From contig JAFSOV010000016.1 of the NCBI GenBank assembly GCA_017443235.1, forward strand, positions 73,525-124,514: a DNA stretch of 50,990 nucleotides, in the 5' to 3' direction. Every line of letters begins with the position of its first letter. Position 1 is the stretch's first letter. The notes below the pieces were generated by a model that saw only the letters and a list, made by a program, of their open reading frames with translations, did no database searches and had not been told where the DNA came from. Position numbers and translations under genes: made by a program. Shown here piece by piece: positions 19,567 to 27,456 of this stretch. Source of the DNA: Alphaproteobacteria bacterium. GTDB lineage: Bacteria; Pseudomonadota; Alphaproteobacteria; Rs-D84.

Positions 19567-20148
19567 ATGACCGGCATGAAAAAAGAATCTGCAATTAAAT
19601 TGGACCGACCGATTGTTATGGTTGGCCTTATGGGTGCCGGCAAGACCAGTGTTGGTCGCGCATTGGCGCACCATTTGGGGGTGCCGTTTGTCGATTCGGA
19701 CAAAGAAATTGAACGCGCCGCCGGTTGCAGTGTTGTTGATATTTTCTCGCTTTATGGGGAACGTGAATTCAGGCGCGTTGAACAACAGGTTGTCGCGCGT
19801 CTGTTGGATACGCCGCCGGCGCCCAAGGTTATATCAACCGGCGAAGGCGCGTTTATAACGCCCGCGGTTCGGGACAAAGTCTTGGCCCAGGCGGTCAGCA
19901 TATGGTTAAAGGCGGATTTGGATTTGTTGGTAAAACGAACCCGTTTCCGCGATACACGCCCACAACTTTTGCACACGGACAGTAAAAAAATCCTTGCCCA
20001 ATTGATTGCCGAGCGGTATAACACATATGCGTTGGCGGATATAACCGTTGAAACGTTTGACGAAAATCTGCGTAAAACGTTGGCCAAGGTTGTGGACGCA
20101 TTGGAACAACATTTGAAACAAAAGGAACAAAAAAATGGCAATAAGTAA
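19567..20148 (+). CDS. aroK: Shikimate kinase
   Basis: P-loop kinase of the shikimate pathway, transferring phosphate from ATP to shikimate. Walker A is GLMGAGKTSVG (K26). The acidic shikimate-binding DSD follows at 43-45, with the arginines of YGEREFRR (66, 69, 70). The conserved GGGA loop reads GEGAF (92-96), with the second glycine replaced by glutamate, which is unusual. The start is uncertain: ATG at 19567 and at 19576 are both possible and neither has a clear ribosome site. The gene stands without aroB next to it. It overlaps mscL by 14 bp, so the two form an operon. The C-terminal 12 residues are lysine/glutamine-rich. Confidence 0.88.
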   Translation: MTGMKKESAIKLDRPIVMVGLMGAGKTSVGRALAHHLGVPFVDSDKEIERAAGCSVVDIFSLYGEREFRRVEQQVVARLLDTPPAPKVISTGEGAFITPAVRDKVLAQAVSIWLKADLDLLVKRTRFRDTRPQLLHTDSKKILAQLIAERYNTYALADITVETFDENLRKTLAKVVDALEQHLKQKEQKNGNK

Positions 20149-20662
20149 TTTTCTAAAAGAATTTCGCAGTTTTGCGGAGCGCGGTAATGCAATCGATATG
20201 GCAATCGGTATCATCGTAGGTTCGGTGATGACCAGTGTCGTCAATTCGTTGGTCAAAGACGTTATTATGCCGCCGATTGGATTATTGATTGGTGGTGTTG
20301 ATTTTTCACAATGGTTCTTTGTGTTGTCGGGCGGTGATGGCCAAACATTTAATACCATTGCCGAAGCCCAGGCCGCCGGCGCAACCACATTGAATTTGGG
20401 TGTGTTCTTGAACACGGTAATCAGTTTCATTATCACAATGTTTGCGGCGTTCTTGATTGTTCGCACCGTCAACAAGATGAAGTCCAAGAAGGCGGTCACG
20501 ACCACAACATGCCCATATTGCAAACAAACGGTTGATATCACCGCGACAAAATGTCCGCATTGCTGTTCTGCACTTAAACCGGGCGAGGTAAAACCGGCCG
20601 AAGAAAGCGATATGAGCAAAGGAATCAAGAAATTGAAAAAGATTGTAAAAATCAAAAAATAA
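20135..20662 (+). CDS. mscL: Large-conductance mechanosensitive channel MscL with C-terminal zinc ribbon
   Basis: The MscL N-terminus (EFRSFAERGNAIDMAIGIIVG) and both membrane helices are present, separated by a periplasmic loop, so this is a homopentameric emergency valve against osmotic downshock. After the second helix comes a four-cysteine ribbon CPYCKQTVDITATKCPHC (about residues 127-144) and a lysine-rich tail. Most MscL proteins end in a short helical bundle instead, giving about 135 residues against 175 here. AAAGGA lies 8 nt before the ATG, inside aroK. A strong terminator follows. Confidence 0.92.
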   Translation: MAISNFLKEFRSFAERGNAIDMAIGIIVGSVMTSVVNSLVKDVIMPPIGLLIGGVDFSQWFFVLSGGDGQTFNTIAEAQAAGATTLNLGVFLNTVISFIITMFAAFLIVRTVNKMKSKKAVTTTTCPYCKQTVDITATKCPHCCSALKPGEVKPAEESDMSKGIKKLKKIVKIKK

Positions 20663-20681
20663 AAATCGATGCATATAAAAA

Positions 20682-20705
20682 ACCGCCGAATATCGGCGGT
20701 TTTTT
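20682..20705. terminator. Bidirectional terminator (mscL / 170-aa gene)
   Basis: AAAACCGCCGA-ATA-TCGGCGGTTTT hairpin with A and T runs on each side, between convergent genes. Confidence 0.85.
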
Positions 20706-20708
20706 GTT

Positions 20709-21221
20709 TTACATAAATTTAATGTTTTGTGTTTCCAATAATCTGCGTTTAATTTCTTCTAATTGATTCATCAACGCATCGACTTCATCGGCGGGCATCA
20801 TTGTGCCGGGCATATTACGCAAATAGTACATAAGATTTGATGTGTTATCGATAATCTGTTTTTCAAAAACATTGGTAAACGTTTTCTTGTTTGCTTTGGC
20901 GATGATATTTTTTGATAAATTTACGAACCTTTTATCCATATCTGATATGCGTTTATTGACACAAACCTGTTTATACATTGTTGTATTAAATTTTGTAAAA
21001 CTCAATTTTGTAGCGTATCCCCGCACATATTCATACTGACGCGCGATTTCACGATGTTCCATTTTATACGGTCCAAATGTATAGTATGTTATAAAATCAT
21101 TGGCATATTTGAAATCATGCAGTTTGATGCTGTCGGCAGTCGGGGCAATTTGCCCGGCGGGATATGATACGTTGACCGGATGTTTTTCCAATGCCGCATA
21201 CATATCAATAAGATTTTCCAT
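20709..21221 (-). CDS. Hypothetical protein (170 aa)
   Basis: I do not recognise it. It is a soluble, lysine- and tyrosine-rich protein with several predicted helices and no signal peptide or membrane segment. The C-terminal 30 residues (DEVDALMNQLEEIKRRLLE) form an amphipathic helix or short coiled coil. AAGGA lies 6 nt before the ATG at 21221. It stands alone between mscL (convergent) and the tRNA-His region. Confidence 0.6.
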   Translation of the reverse strand: MENLIDMYAALEKHPVNVSYPAGQIAPTADSIKLHDFKYANDFITYYTFGPYKMEHREIARQYEYVRGYATKLSFTKFNTTMYKQVCVNKRISDMDKRFVNLSKNIIAKANKKTFTNVFEKQIIDNTSNLMYYLRNMPGTMMPADEVDALMNQLEEIKRRLLETQNIKFM

Positions 21222-21451
21222 ATCGTGTCCTTGTTTTAATTTTTGTTATGTAAAAGTATAAAAAGAATTTGGCTGTTGTCAAATGATTATGACTGGATTG
21301 CTTCGCCAATACCGCAAATGAGAATCAATATGATTGGCCCGTCTTTTTGTCTTGTTTTTTATAAAAAAAACTGCGACTAAAAAGCCGCGGCATTCCGTTT
21401 TGCAACGCGCTAAACCCGCCAAATCGCGGCTTTGCCGACGGCAAAGACGGA
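21222..21451. other. Non-coding gap beyond the His element
   Basis: No convincing gene. The end nearest the 170-aa gene is AT-rich and presumably holds its promoter. Around 21385-21450 are short inverted repeats, including GCCGCGG/CCGCGGC-like pieces and GCCGAC-GGC. An ORF can be drawn through 21334-21597 on the plus strand, but it runs through the repeat and terminator and looks spurious. Confidence 0.5.
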
Positions 21452-21590
21452 TGGGGCGGATGACCGGATTGTATATTCCCGCTTCACTTTGTTCGCGGGC
21501 CCCTTTCCAAATCGCAACGGTTCGAACTTCGTTTCTCTCGTTCTCACCTGCTATTTTGTCGAACCTCGGTTCGAACCCGACCCGCCCAGG
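21452..21590 (-). repeat. tRNA-3'-end-associated structured element, His copy
   Basis: Read on the minus strand from tRNA-His: hairpin CGAACC-GA-GGTTCG, GGTTCGACA (21565-21557) and ATAGC. A stem GGTGAGAAC with GTTCGAACC follows, in the same place as the different but also paired stem of the Lys copy. Then come CCGTTGCGA (21520-21512), GGAAAGGGGCCC, a short hairpin (CCCGC/GCGGG), and a 19-nt exact copy (21470-21452) of the tRNA-His 3' end including CCA. The duplication begins at A58 of the tRNA, exactly as in the Lys copy. Confidence 0.7.
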
Positions 21591-21597
21591 GAATTAA

Positions 21598-21621
21598 AAA
21601 ATGCCCAAATGGGCATTTTTG
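21598..21621 (-). terminator. Terminator after tRNA-His
   Basis: AAAAATGCCCA-AA-TGGGCATTTTT hairpin with a T-run on the minus strand, just past the tRNA CCA end. Confidence 0.75.
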
Positions 21622-21626
21622 AATTC

Positions 21627-21704
21627 TGGGGCGGATGACCGGATTCGAACCGGCGACATTCGGTACCACAAACCGACGCTCTAACCAGCTGAGCTACATC
21701 CGCC
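21627..21704 (-). tRNA. tRNA-His (GUG anticodon)
   Basis: A 78-nt cloverleaf with the extra G at position -1 typical of tRNA-His. The 8-bp acceptor is GGCGGATG/CATCCGCC, stem TCGGT/ACCGA closes loop TTGTGGT with anticodon GTG, the T arm carries TTCGAAT, and CCA is encoded. Confidence 0.96.
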
Positions 21705-21799
21705 ATGTGCGAGGTGCAGTCTATCATTAAAATATTCGATTTTCAAGGTTTTTCTTTTCTCTTGATATATCGGCCGAAAATTTAGTATTTTTAATACAG

Positions 21800-23851
21800 A
21801 TGAAAAAAGAACTGTATGATTTTCTAAATACAGACCTGCAATTTATCCGCGGGGTGGGGCCGGTGTTGGCGGCGCGCTTTGCGGATTTGTTGGGTGGTCG
21901 GCGAATTTTGGATTTTATGTTGCATATACCTGTCTATGTCAAAGACCGCGGCATGACAGATTCTATTGCGACCGCAACACCCGGCGAAGTTGTGACGGTT
22001 ATGGCAATGGTTAAATCGCACAAGGCGGGGCGCACATTTGGTCGCCGGCGCAGTCCCACACGCATAACCTGCGTGGACCGGGCGGGACAAACATTTGTTG
22101 TGCAATTCTTTAATGTGAATTATTTGGATTATTGGTTGAAAAAATTGCCGATTGGCCAGTGGCGAATTATCAGTGGTAAATTGGAGGCGGGGCGCACCCC
22201 CACGATAAATCATCCGGACTTTATAGAAGAACCCGATAACGCCAACAAAATCCCCCGGGTCCAGGCGATTTATCGTTCCGGCGAAGGCATAACCCAAAAA
22301 ACATTTATGAACATCCGGGACCAGGTTTTTGCCGCACTGCCCGATAAATTGGCGGGCGCGGATGCGCAAATTGTTGAATTTTTCGATGCACTGCGCCGGG
22401 CGCACTTTGCGGAAAAAAATGAAGATTTATTGCCGAATGCGGATGATATAATAAAACTGTCTTACTTTGAATTGTTGGCGCACCAGGTGGCAATATCAAT
22501 CAGTCGCCGCACCCGAACCGATGCGCGCCATCGTCGCACTGTGCGGGCCAAGAAATACGATTTAATGGAAAAATTTTATGCGTCTTTGCCGTTCGATTTG
22601 ACCGGCGCACAAAAATCCGCCATCCGCGATATTGCGGCCGATATGTCACGCGAATTTCCAATGATGCGCCTGGTCCAGGGTGATGTGGGTTGCGGTAAAA
22701 CCATGGTTGCGGCGGCGGCAATGATTATGATGGCGGAATGTGGCGGGCAAACGGCGTTGCTGGCCCCGACCGACACTTTGGCGGCGCAACACTATGCGAA
22801 ATTAAAGCCGATATGCGATGGGTTGGGTTTGGTTTGCGATATCTTGACCGGCCGTGACAAAGGCGCCGCGCGCCGCGAAAAATTGACTTCGTTGCGTTCG
22901 GGGCGCACGCGTTTGGTTGTTGGCACACACGCATTGTTTTCGACGGACGTTATTTATAAAGATTTGGGTTTGGTAATTATTGACGAGCAGCATCGTTTCG
23001 GCGTGTCCCAACGCGAAGCCCTGCGGGACAAGGGGGTAAATCCCGACGTTTTGGCGCTTTCTGCGACGCCGATTCCGCGGACGCTTTCTATGACGATTTA
23101 CGGCGATATGGATATTTCCATTATCAATGAAAAACCCGCCGGCCGCATACCGATTAAGACGACCAAATTGCCGTTGGCACGCACGGATGCGCTGATTGAC
23201 CGGCTGCGTCCGCAAATTGTATCGGGGGCCAAGGTTTTCTGGGTGTGTCCATTGGTGGCGGAATCTGATGGAACCGACGCGACCGCCGCCGAAGAAAGAT
23301 ATAAAAAATTATGTGAACATTTTACGTGCGTTGGTATGGTGCACGGCCAAATGCCACGTGATGAACGCGATAAAATTATGGCGGAATTCGCGCGTCCCGG
23401 GGGCGAGATGAAAATATTGGTCGCAACCACGGTGATTGAGGTTGGAATCGATGTCCCCGATGCGACGATTATGGTTATTGAAAATGCAGACCGATTTGGC
23501 CTGGCCGCACTGCACCAATTGCGCGGGCGTGTGGGTCGTGGTTCGGCGCAATCTTTTTGTATATTGCTGTATGGAAATGGCGTTTCGGCGGATGGGGGTA
23601 AACGCCTTGACGTGCTGTGCGAAACCGATGACGGCTTTGTTATCGCAGAACAAGATTTAATGATGCGCGGTGTTGGGGAATTGTTGGGCACGCGCCAAAG
23701 CGGTTGGATAAATTATCACTTTGTGGATTACCGTGCGCATCGGGATTTATTCAAATTGGCAACACGTGCCGCAACCGATATGGTTGAAGTGGAACCATGG
23801 GTGCGCGATTTAATGTTTGTCTTTGACCGAACGGCAACATTGGGGGCATAA
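21800..23851 (+). CDS. recG: ATP-dependent DNA helicase RecG
   Basis: A 683-residue fork-reversal helicase. The N-terminal wedge/OB domain covers about residues 60-150. Superfamily 2 helicase motifs follow: GDVGCGKT (Walker A, about 291-298), DEQH in LVIIDEQHRFG, SATPIPRT, and in the second RecA domain QLRGRVGRG. The C-terminal TRG-type hairpin region is present (LLGTRQSGW). It remodels stalled replication forks and Holliday junctions. It is 1-base overlapped with the next gene (TAATG), so the pair is translationally coupled. Length is normal. Confidence 0.96.
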   Translation: MKKELYDFLNTDLQFIRGVGPVLAARFADLLGGRRILDFMLHIPVYVKDRGMTDSIATATPGEVVTVMAMVKSHKAGRTFGRRRSPTRITCVDRAGQTFVVQFFNVNYLDYWLKKLPIGQWRIISGKLEAGRTPTINHPDFIEEPDNANKIPRVQAIYRSGEGITQKTFMNIRDQVFAALPDKLAGADAQIVEFFDALRRAHFAEKNEDLLPNADDIIKLSYFELLAHQVAISISRRTRTDARHRRTVRAKKYDLMEKFYASLPFDLTGAQKSAIRDIAADMSREFPMMRLVQGDVGCGKTMVAAAAMIMMAECGGQTALLAPTDTLAAQHYAKLKPICDGLGLVCDILTGRDKGAARREKLTSLRSGRTRLVVGTHALFSTDVIYKDLGLVIIDEQHRFGVSQREALRDKGVNPDVLALSATPIPRTLSMTIYGDMDISIINEKPAGRIPIKTTKLPLARTDALIDRLRPQIVSGAKVFWVCPLVAESDGTDATAAEERYKKLCEHFTCVGMVHGQMPRDERDKIMAEFARPGGEMKILVATTVIEVGIDVPDATIMVIENADRFGLAALHQLRGRVGRGSAQSFCILLYGNGVSADGGKRLDVLCETDDGFVIAEQDLMMRGVGELLGTRQSGWINYHFVDYRAHRDLFKLATRAATDMVEVEPWVRDLMFVFDRTATLGA

Positions 23852-25149
23852 TGCGAAAAATAATTGCAATTTTAATTTGTTTTGCCGTGATGCCTGCACG
23901 CGCCGCATCAATAATCCAAGACACCGAAATAGAATCTGTTATCACAGAAATTATTAAACCCGTGACAACCGCGGCAAATATTCCGGATGCGCAAATCCGC
24001 ATAGTAAATGATGATAATTTTAATGCATTTGTTATGGGCGGAACCGATATTTATATCTATACCGGGTTGTTGACGCGCATACGTACGCCAAACGCGTTGC
24101 GTGCGGTTATTGCGCACGAACTTGGTCATACAATTGGTGGTCATATGGCGCAAATGTCCGCGCGTATGGAATCGGAAATAAAGCGCACAATGATGATTCA
24201 GGCACTTGGTATCGGCCTAATGTTGGCGGGTGGAAATCCGTCATTGGGTGCGGGCGTTATGGCGGGGGCGTCCGGCATTGCGCGGCAATCTATGTTGGCG
24301 TTTTCGCGTGACGAAGAACGCGTTGCGGATGATATGGGGTTTGATTTAATGGTGCGGGCGGGATATAACCCAAACGGATTCGTCGATGTTTTTGAACAAA
24401 TGCGCGATATGACATCGCACATTGAATCGCGGATAAATCCAAATGCGATAAATCACCCTTTGACGGCGGAAAGATTGAAAAACGTGCGCGATAAATTGGC
24501 GTCGCCCGACATTAAATCCAAGAATTTCAAGACAGATTCGCCGGCGATTGGTAAAAAATATGACATGGTGCGTGCAAAATTGGTTGGATACCTGGATGAT
24601 GCGACGCGTGTAAAAACTTTATATCCATCGGCGGACAAGACGGATGCGGCGATTTATGCCCGTGCGATTGCGAATATGCGATGGGGAAATTTATCGGGCG
24701 CGGCGGTTGGAACGCGGACGCTTGTATCACGCAACCCCAATAATCCGTATTTTTATGAATTGTTGGGCGATTTAGAATATCGATATGGCCATTACGATGA
24801 TGCAATCACCGCATACGAACGCGCGTTGAAATTGCGTCCAAATTCGCCCCAGATAGAAACCGCATTGGCATTGGTATTGGTCGAACGTGCGAAAAATGAT
24901 GATGTTGAACGTGCGGCGGAATTGTGTCGGCGTGTTATTTTAACCGACCCGTCACCGGTTGCATATTGGGTGTTGGCGCGCACATTTGATGCGGATGATG
25001 GCCGCGGCGATTGGGCGATGGCGGAATTTTATCGTTTGCAAAATAATAGGGAAAAATCGCGCGAATATGCACGCCGTGCCAAGGGTCGTCTTAAACCCGG
25101 CACGCCCGAATATATAAAATCAAATGATATATTAAACAGTGCGAAATAG
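23851..25149 (+). CDS. Periplasmic M48 metalloprotease with TPR repeats (BepA/YfgC-like)
   Basis: Signal peptide MRKIIAILICFAVMPARA. The zinc protease motif HELGH (H89, E90, H93) is followed by a hydrophobic glycine-rich hairpin and the third-ligand region DEERVADDMGF. The C-terminal half has tetratricopeptide repeats (for example YFYELLGDLEYRYGHYDDAI). This is the BepA layout: a periplasmic protease and chaperone that checks outer-membrane protein assembly, including LptD. The 432-residue length is slightly below E. coli BepA. It is coupled to recG by a TAATG overlap. Confidence 0.87.
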   Translation: MRKIIAILICFAVMPARAASIIQDTEIESVITEIIKPVTTAANIPDAQIRIVNDDNFNAFVMGGTDIYIYTGLLTRIRTPNALRAVIAHELGHTIGGHMAQMSARMESEIKRTMMIQALGIGLMLAGGNPSLGAGVMAGASGIARQSMLAFSRDEERVADDMGFDLMVRAGYNPNGFVDVFEQMRDMTSHIESRINPNAINHPLTAERLKNVRDKLASPDIKSKNFKTDSPAIGKKYDMVRAKLVGYLDDATRVKTLYPSADKTDAAIYARAIANMRWGNLSGAAVGTRTLVSRNPNNPYFYELLGDLEYRYGHYDDAITAYERALKLRPNSPQIETALALVLVERAKNDDVERAAELCRRVILTDPSPVAYWVLARTFDADDGRGDWAMAEFYRLQNNREKSREYARRAKGRLKPGTPEYIKSNDILNSAK

Positions 25150-25155
25150 GGCGAA

Positions 25156-25869
25156 TTACGCCAAAACCTGTTTCTGTAATTCAATCAGTTTTTGTGCGCC
25201 CGCCGCCGCCATATCCATCAATTCCCCAAGTTGCGCCTTTTCAAACGGATGCTGTTCACCGGTGGATTGCACTTCGATGAATCGGCCTGATTCAGCAACA
25301 ACAAAATTCGCATCTAATTCGGCCGCGCTGTCTTCGTCATAATCTAAATCCAACACCAATTCGTTGTTCCATAGGCCCGCAGAAACCGCGGCAACGTGTT
25401 CGCGTATTGGGTTTTCGTGTATGCGCCCGGTGTCCAGCAGCCAACGTACCGCCAAACTAAGTGCAACGAACCCGGCGGTCACCGATGCGCACCGCGTTCC
25501 ACCATCCGCCTGAATCACGTCACAGTCAATTGTGATTGTGTGCCGCCCCAGAATTTCCATATCAACCACACTGCGCAGGGCGCGCCCAATAATCCGTGAG
25601 ATTTCGGCACCACGGTGGTCGCGCATAATATTTTCGCGTGTTTTGCGCATTGCGTTCGCCCGCGGCAGCATTGAATATTCCGCTGTGACCCATCCGCCGG
25701 TTTTATTTTGCATACGTTTCCACGTTGGTTGATTCAAATCAACGGTTGCGGTGCACAACACGGTTGTCCCGCCCATTTTAATCAGGCACGAACCTTCGGC
25801 CCATTTGTTCACCCCGGTTTCCATTGAAACGGGTCTCATTTGATTTGGTTTTCTTAAAGACGGACGCAT
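25156..25869 (-). CDS. rph: Ribonuclease PH
   Basis: A 237-residue phosphorolytic exoribonuclease that trims tRNA 3' ends. Motifs: MRPVSMETG near the start, GTTVLCTATVD, the RGAEISRIIGRALR phosphate-binding arginines, and the QADGGTRCAS catalytic loop. The start at 25869 has AAAGGTG upstream; a frame extension of three codons has no support. It is convergent with the protease gene, with only 6 nt between stops and no visible terminator. Confidence 0.95.
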   Translation of the reverse strand: MRPSLRKPNQMRPVSMETGVNKWAEGSCLIKMGGTTVLCTATVDLNQPTWKRMQNKTGGWVTAEYSMLPRANAMRKTRENIMRDHRGAEISRIIGRALRSVVDMEILGRHTITIDCDVIQADGGTRCASVTAGFVALSLAVRWLLDTGRIHENPIREHVAAVSAGLWNNELVLDLDYDEDSAAELDANFVVAESGRFIEVQSTGEQHPFEKAQLGELMDMAAAGAQKLIELQKQVLA

Positions 25870-25956
25870 AAAACACACCTTTTTTTAATATATTGGCAGT
25901 TCAGTATATATGAATATGCACCAAATGCAATTTTTTTCTGCATCAAACTGGTCACA

Positions 25957-26059
25957 AAAAACGTACGTTTTTGTCCACCACTTTTTTTAAAAAATTTTTT
26001 CAGTAATTTCAATGGTCCAATTTTTGGCCAAAATGGGGGACAAAAAGGTACCTTTTTGT
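25957..26059. promoter_or_regulatory. Three palindromes upstream of the IPTTGAV-repeat protein
   Basis: AAAAACGTACGTTTTT (25957-25972), TTTTGGCCAAAA (26022-26033) and ACAAAAAGGTACCTTTTTGT (26040-26059) are perfect palindromes within 105 bp, all built as an A/T arm around a GC-containing centre (two around GTAC). They lie between rph and the next gene, divergent and close to its start. They may be operators or RNA hairpins; I cannot name a regulator. Confidence 0.5.
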
Positions 26060-26105
26060 TACACTATTTGATGTATAAAAAACAAGCATACAAAGGAAGG
26101 AAAAT

Positions 26106-27056
26106 ATGAGGATTTCAATTCTTACATTCGGTGCGATTGCATCGGTTTTATCAACCGCCGCATATGCGGACCCGGTCACCGTCACGACCCAAGACTACGT
26201 CGATACCCAAGACGCATTGAAACAGGATTTAATTGAACCATATGAATTTCCTGGCGATAATCCCGGAATTTATACAGGTGTTGTCACCGCCAATGAAGAC
26301 GGTGTATCGGATGGAATGGGTATCTTGACCACAAACGCCTTACATCACATGGGCGATGTTTGGTGGCCCGATCAATTCGATGTGCCGGCCAAGGAGTTTT
26401 TGAATCTGGGCAGCGAAGAAAATTATGATGTATATGATACTATTCCAACAACGGGCGCCGTGTATCAGGCACTTGGTGCAATTCGAACAGATTTAACAAA
26501 AAGAAAAATTCCCGGCGTGGGCAGATATACGGATAATTATGGGATGGAAAGAGAGATTCGTGAAGATTTGCCAAGTTCAAATGAAGGTAGGTTGTCATCT
26601 GTTATAAAGGGCAGTGCTTTGGTTGCAAAAACAGACAATTGCAGAGACGCTGATTGGCTGTTTAGTAGTGGTAGTGCATCGGCCCAAACCTGCGGCTCGG
26701 GGGAACGATTGATATTTGAAGAATCCAGTGCAACAGGGCACGGCAGCACATATACCGAACTTGAAAAAATTCAAATTCCAACCGTTGGGGCGATGATGAC
26801 CGCGATTTCCGCAAACACGCCAAGTCTGCCGACCGGGACGGCCAACAGCATCGTTATGTACAACGCCAGTGGCAATATCGGCGGTTCGCGCACAATTGCG
26901 ACATCTGTTGGAACAAGCGCTTCGGCAACAACGATTCCAACAACCGGGGCCGTTGTGACCGGATTAAATACCAAACAAGACAAAATGACCTGTACCCAAT
27001 GGTTGGGTGACGAACACACCGATGCAAACTGTTTGTTATGGAGTATCGCAAATTAA
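26106..27056 (+). CDS. Secreted protein with IPTTGAV repeats (316 aa)
   Basis: Signal peptide MRISILTFGAIASVLSTAAYA. The mature part has YVDTQDALKQ and repeated modules built around (I/V)PT(T/V)GA(V/M), seen three times (about residues 117, 219 and 278), then a NTKQDKMTCTQWLGDEHTD ending with two cysteines. It looks like the tail or stalk style of surface proteins in gut alphaproteobacteria; this is from memory of similar proteins, not a search. AAAGGAAGGA precedes the ATG. The function is unknown; an adhesin or surface fibre is a guess. Confidence 0.65.
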   Translation: MRISILTFGAIASVLSTAAYADPVTVTTQDYVDTQDALKQDLIEPYEFPGDNPGIYTGVVTANEDGVSDGMGILTTNALHHMGDVWWPDQFDVPAKEFLNLGSEENYDVYDTIPTTGAVYQALGAIRTDLTKRKIPGVGRYTDNYGMEREIREDLPSSNEGRLSSVIKGSALVAKTDNCRDADWLFSSGSASAQTCGSGERLIFEESSATGHGSTYTELEKIQIPTVGAMMTAISANTPSLPTGTANSIVMYNASGNIGGSRTIATSVGTSASATTIPTTGAVVTGLNTKQDKMTCTQWLGDEHTDANCLLWSIAN

Positions 27057-27059
27057 GTG

Positions 27060-27113
27060 CACCCGCAAATGCTGGTGTTTTTTACACTAATCACTAACAC
27101 TAACCACTATCAC
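27060..27113. repeat. CTAACAC-type intergenic repeat
   Basis: Contains ACTAATCACTAACACTAACC, the same short motif family seen at about 3938 and 18356. It lies between the secreted-protein stop and the promoter of the IHF-like gene. Confidence 0.45.
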
Positions 27114-27142
27114 TTGCTTTTTATTTGCGGGGGTGGTAAAAT
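27114..27142 (+). promoter_or_regulatory. Putative promoter of the ihf-like/accDA operon
   Basis: TTGCTT, a 17-nt spacer and TAAAAT, about 33 nt before the first start codon. Confidence 0.55.
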
Positions 27143-27174
27143 TCACCCATAAATAACGTAAAGGGGTTAAATAG

Positions 27175-27453
27175 ATGAAACGTTCTGATATTATTCGCAC
27201 TGTCCAGGTTCATTTTAGACGTATGCGTCTGCGTGATGCGGCCGCGGTTGTGGACACGGTTATGGAATCTATGATGAATTCTGTGGCCGCCGGCGACCGT
27301 ATTGAAATTCGTGGGTTTGGCACTTTTCAACCGCGCCCACGCGCGACCAAGGTTGGGTATAACCCGGTGACCGGCAAACCGATGAATTTGCCTGCAAATA
27401 CCACGATTCTGTTCAAGCCCAGTCGTGAACTAACCAAAAGAATGAATGGATAA
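27175..27453 (+). CDS. IHF/HU-family DNA-binding protein (92 aa)
   Basis: A second HU/IHF fold protein, distinct from the one at 17533. It has the N-terminal helices (MKRSDIIRTVQVHF), the IRGFGTFQPRPR core, and the DNA arm VGYNPVTGKPMNLPANTTILFKPS. The RGFGTF and P-rich arm pattern is closer to IHF beta than to HU, but the length and K/R pattern do not settle it. AAAGGGG lies 8 nt before the ATG. It is followed after 3 nt by accDA, so the two are an operon. Confidence 0.88.
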   Translation: MKRSDIIRTVQVHFRRMRLRDAAAVVDTVMESMMNSVAAGDRIEIRGFGTFQPRPRATKVGYNPVTGKPMNLPANTTILFKPSRELTKRMNG

Positions 27454-27456
27454 ATT

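Noticed and set aside
21334..21597. 87-residue plus-strand ORF near tRNA-His
   Set aside because: It lies antisense through the tRNA-associated element, has no ribosome site, and its residues only mirror the repeat hairpins.
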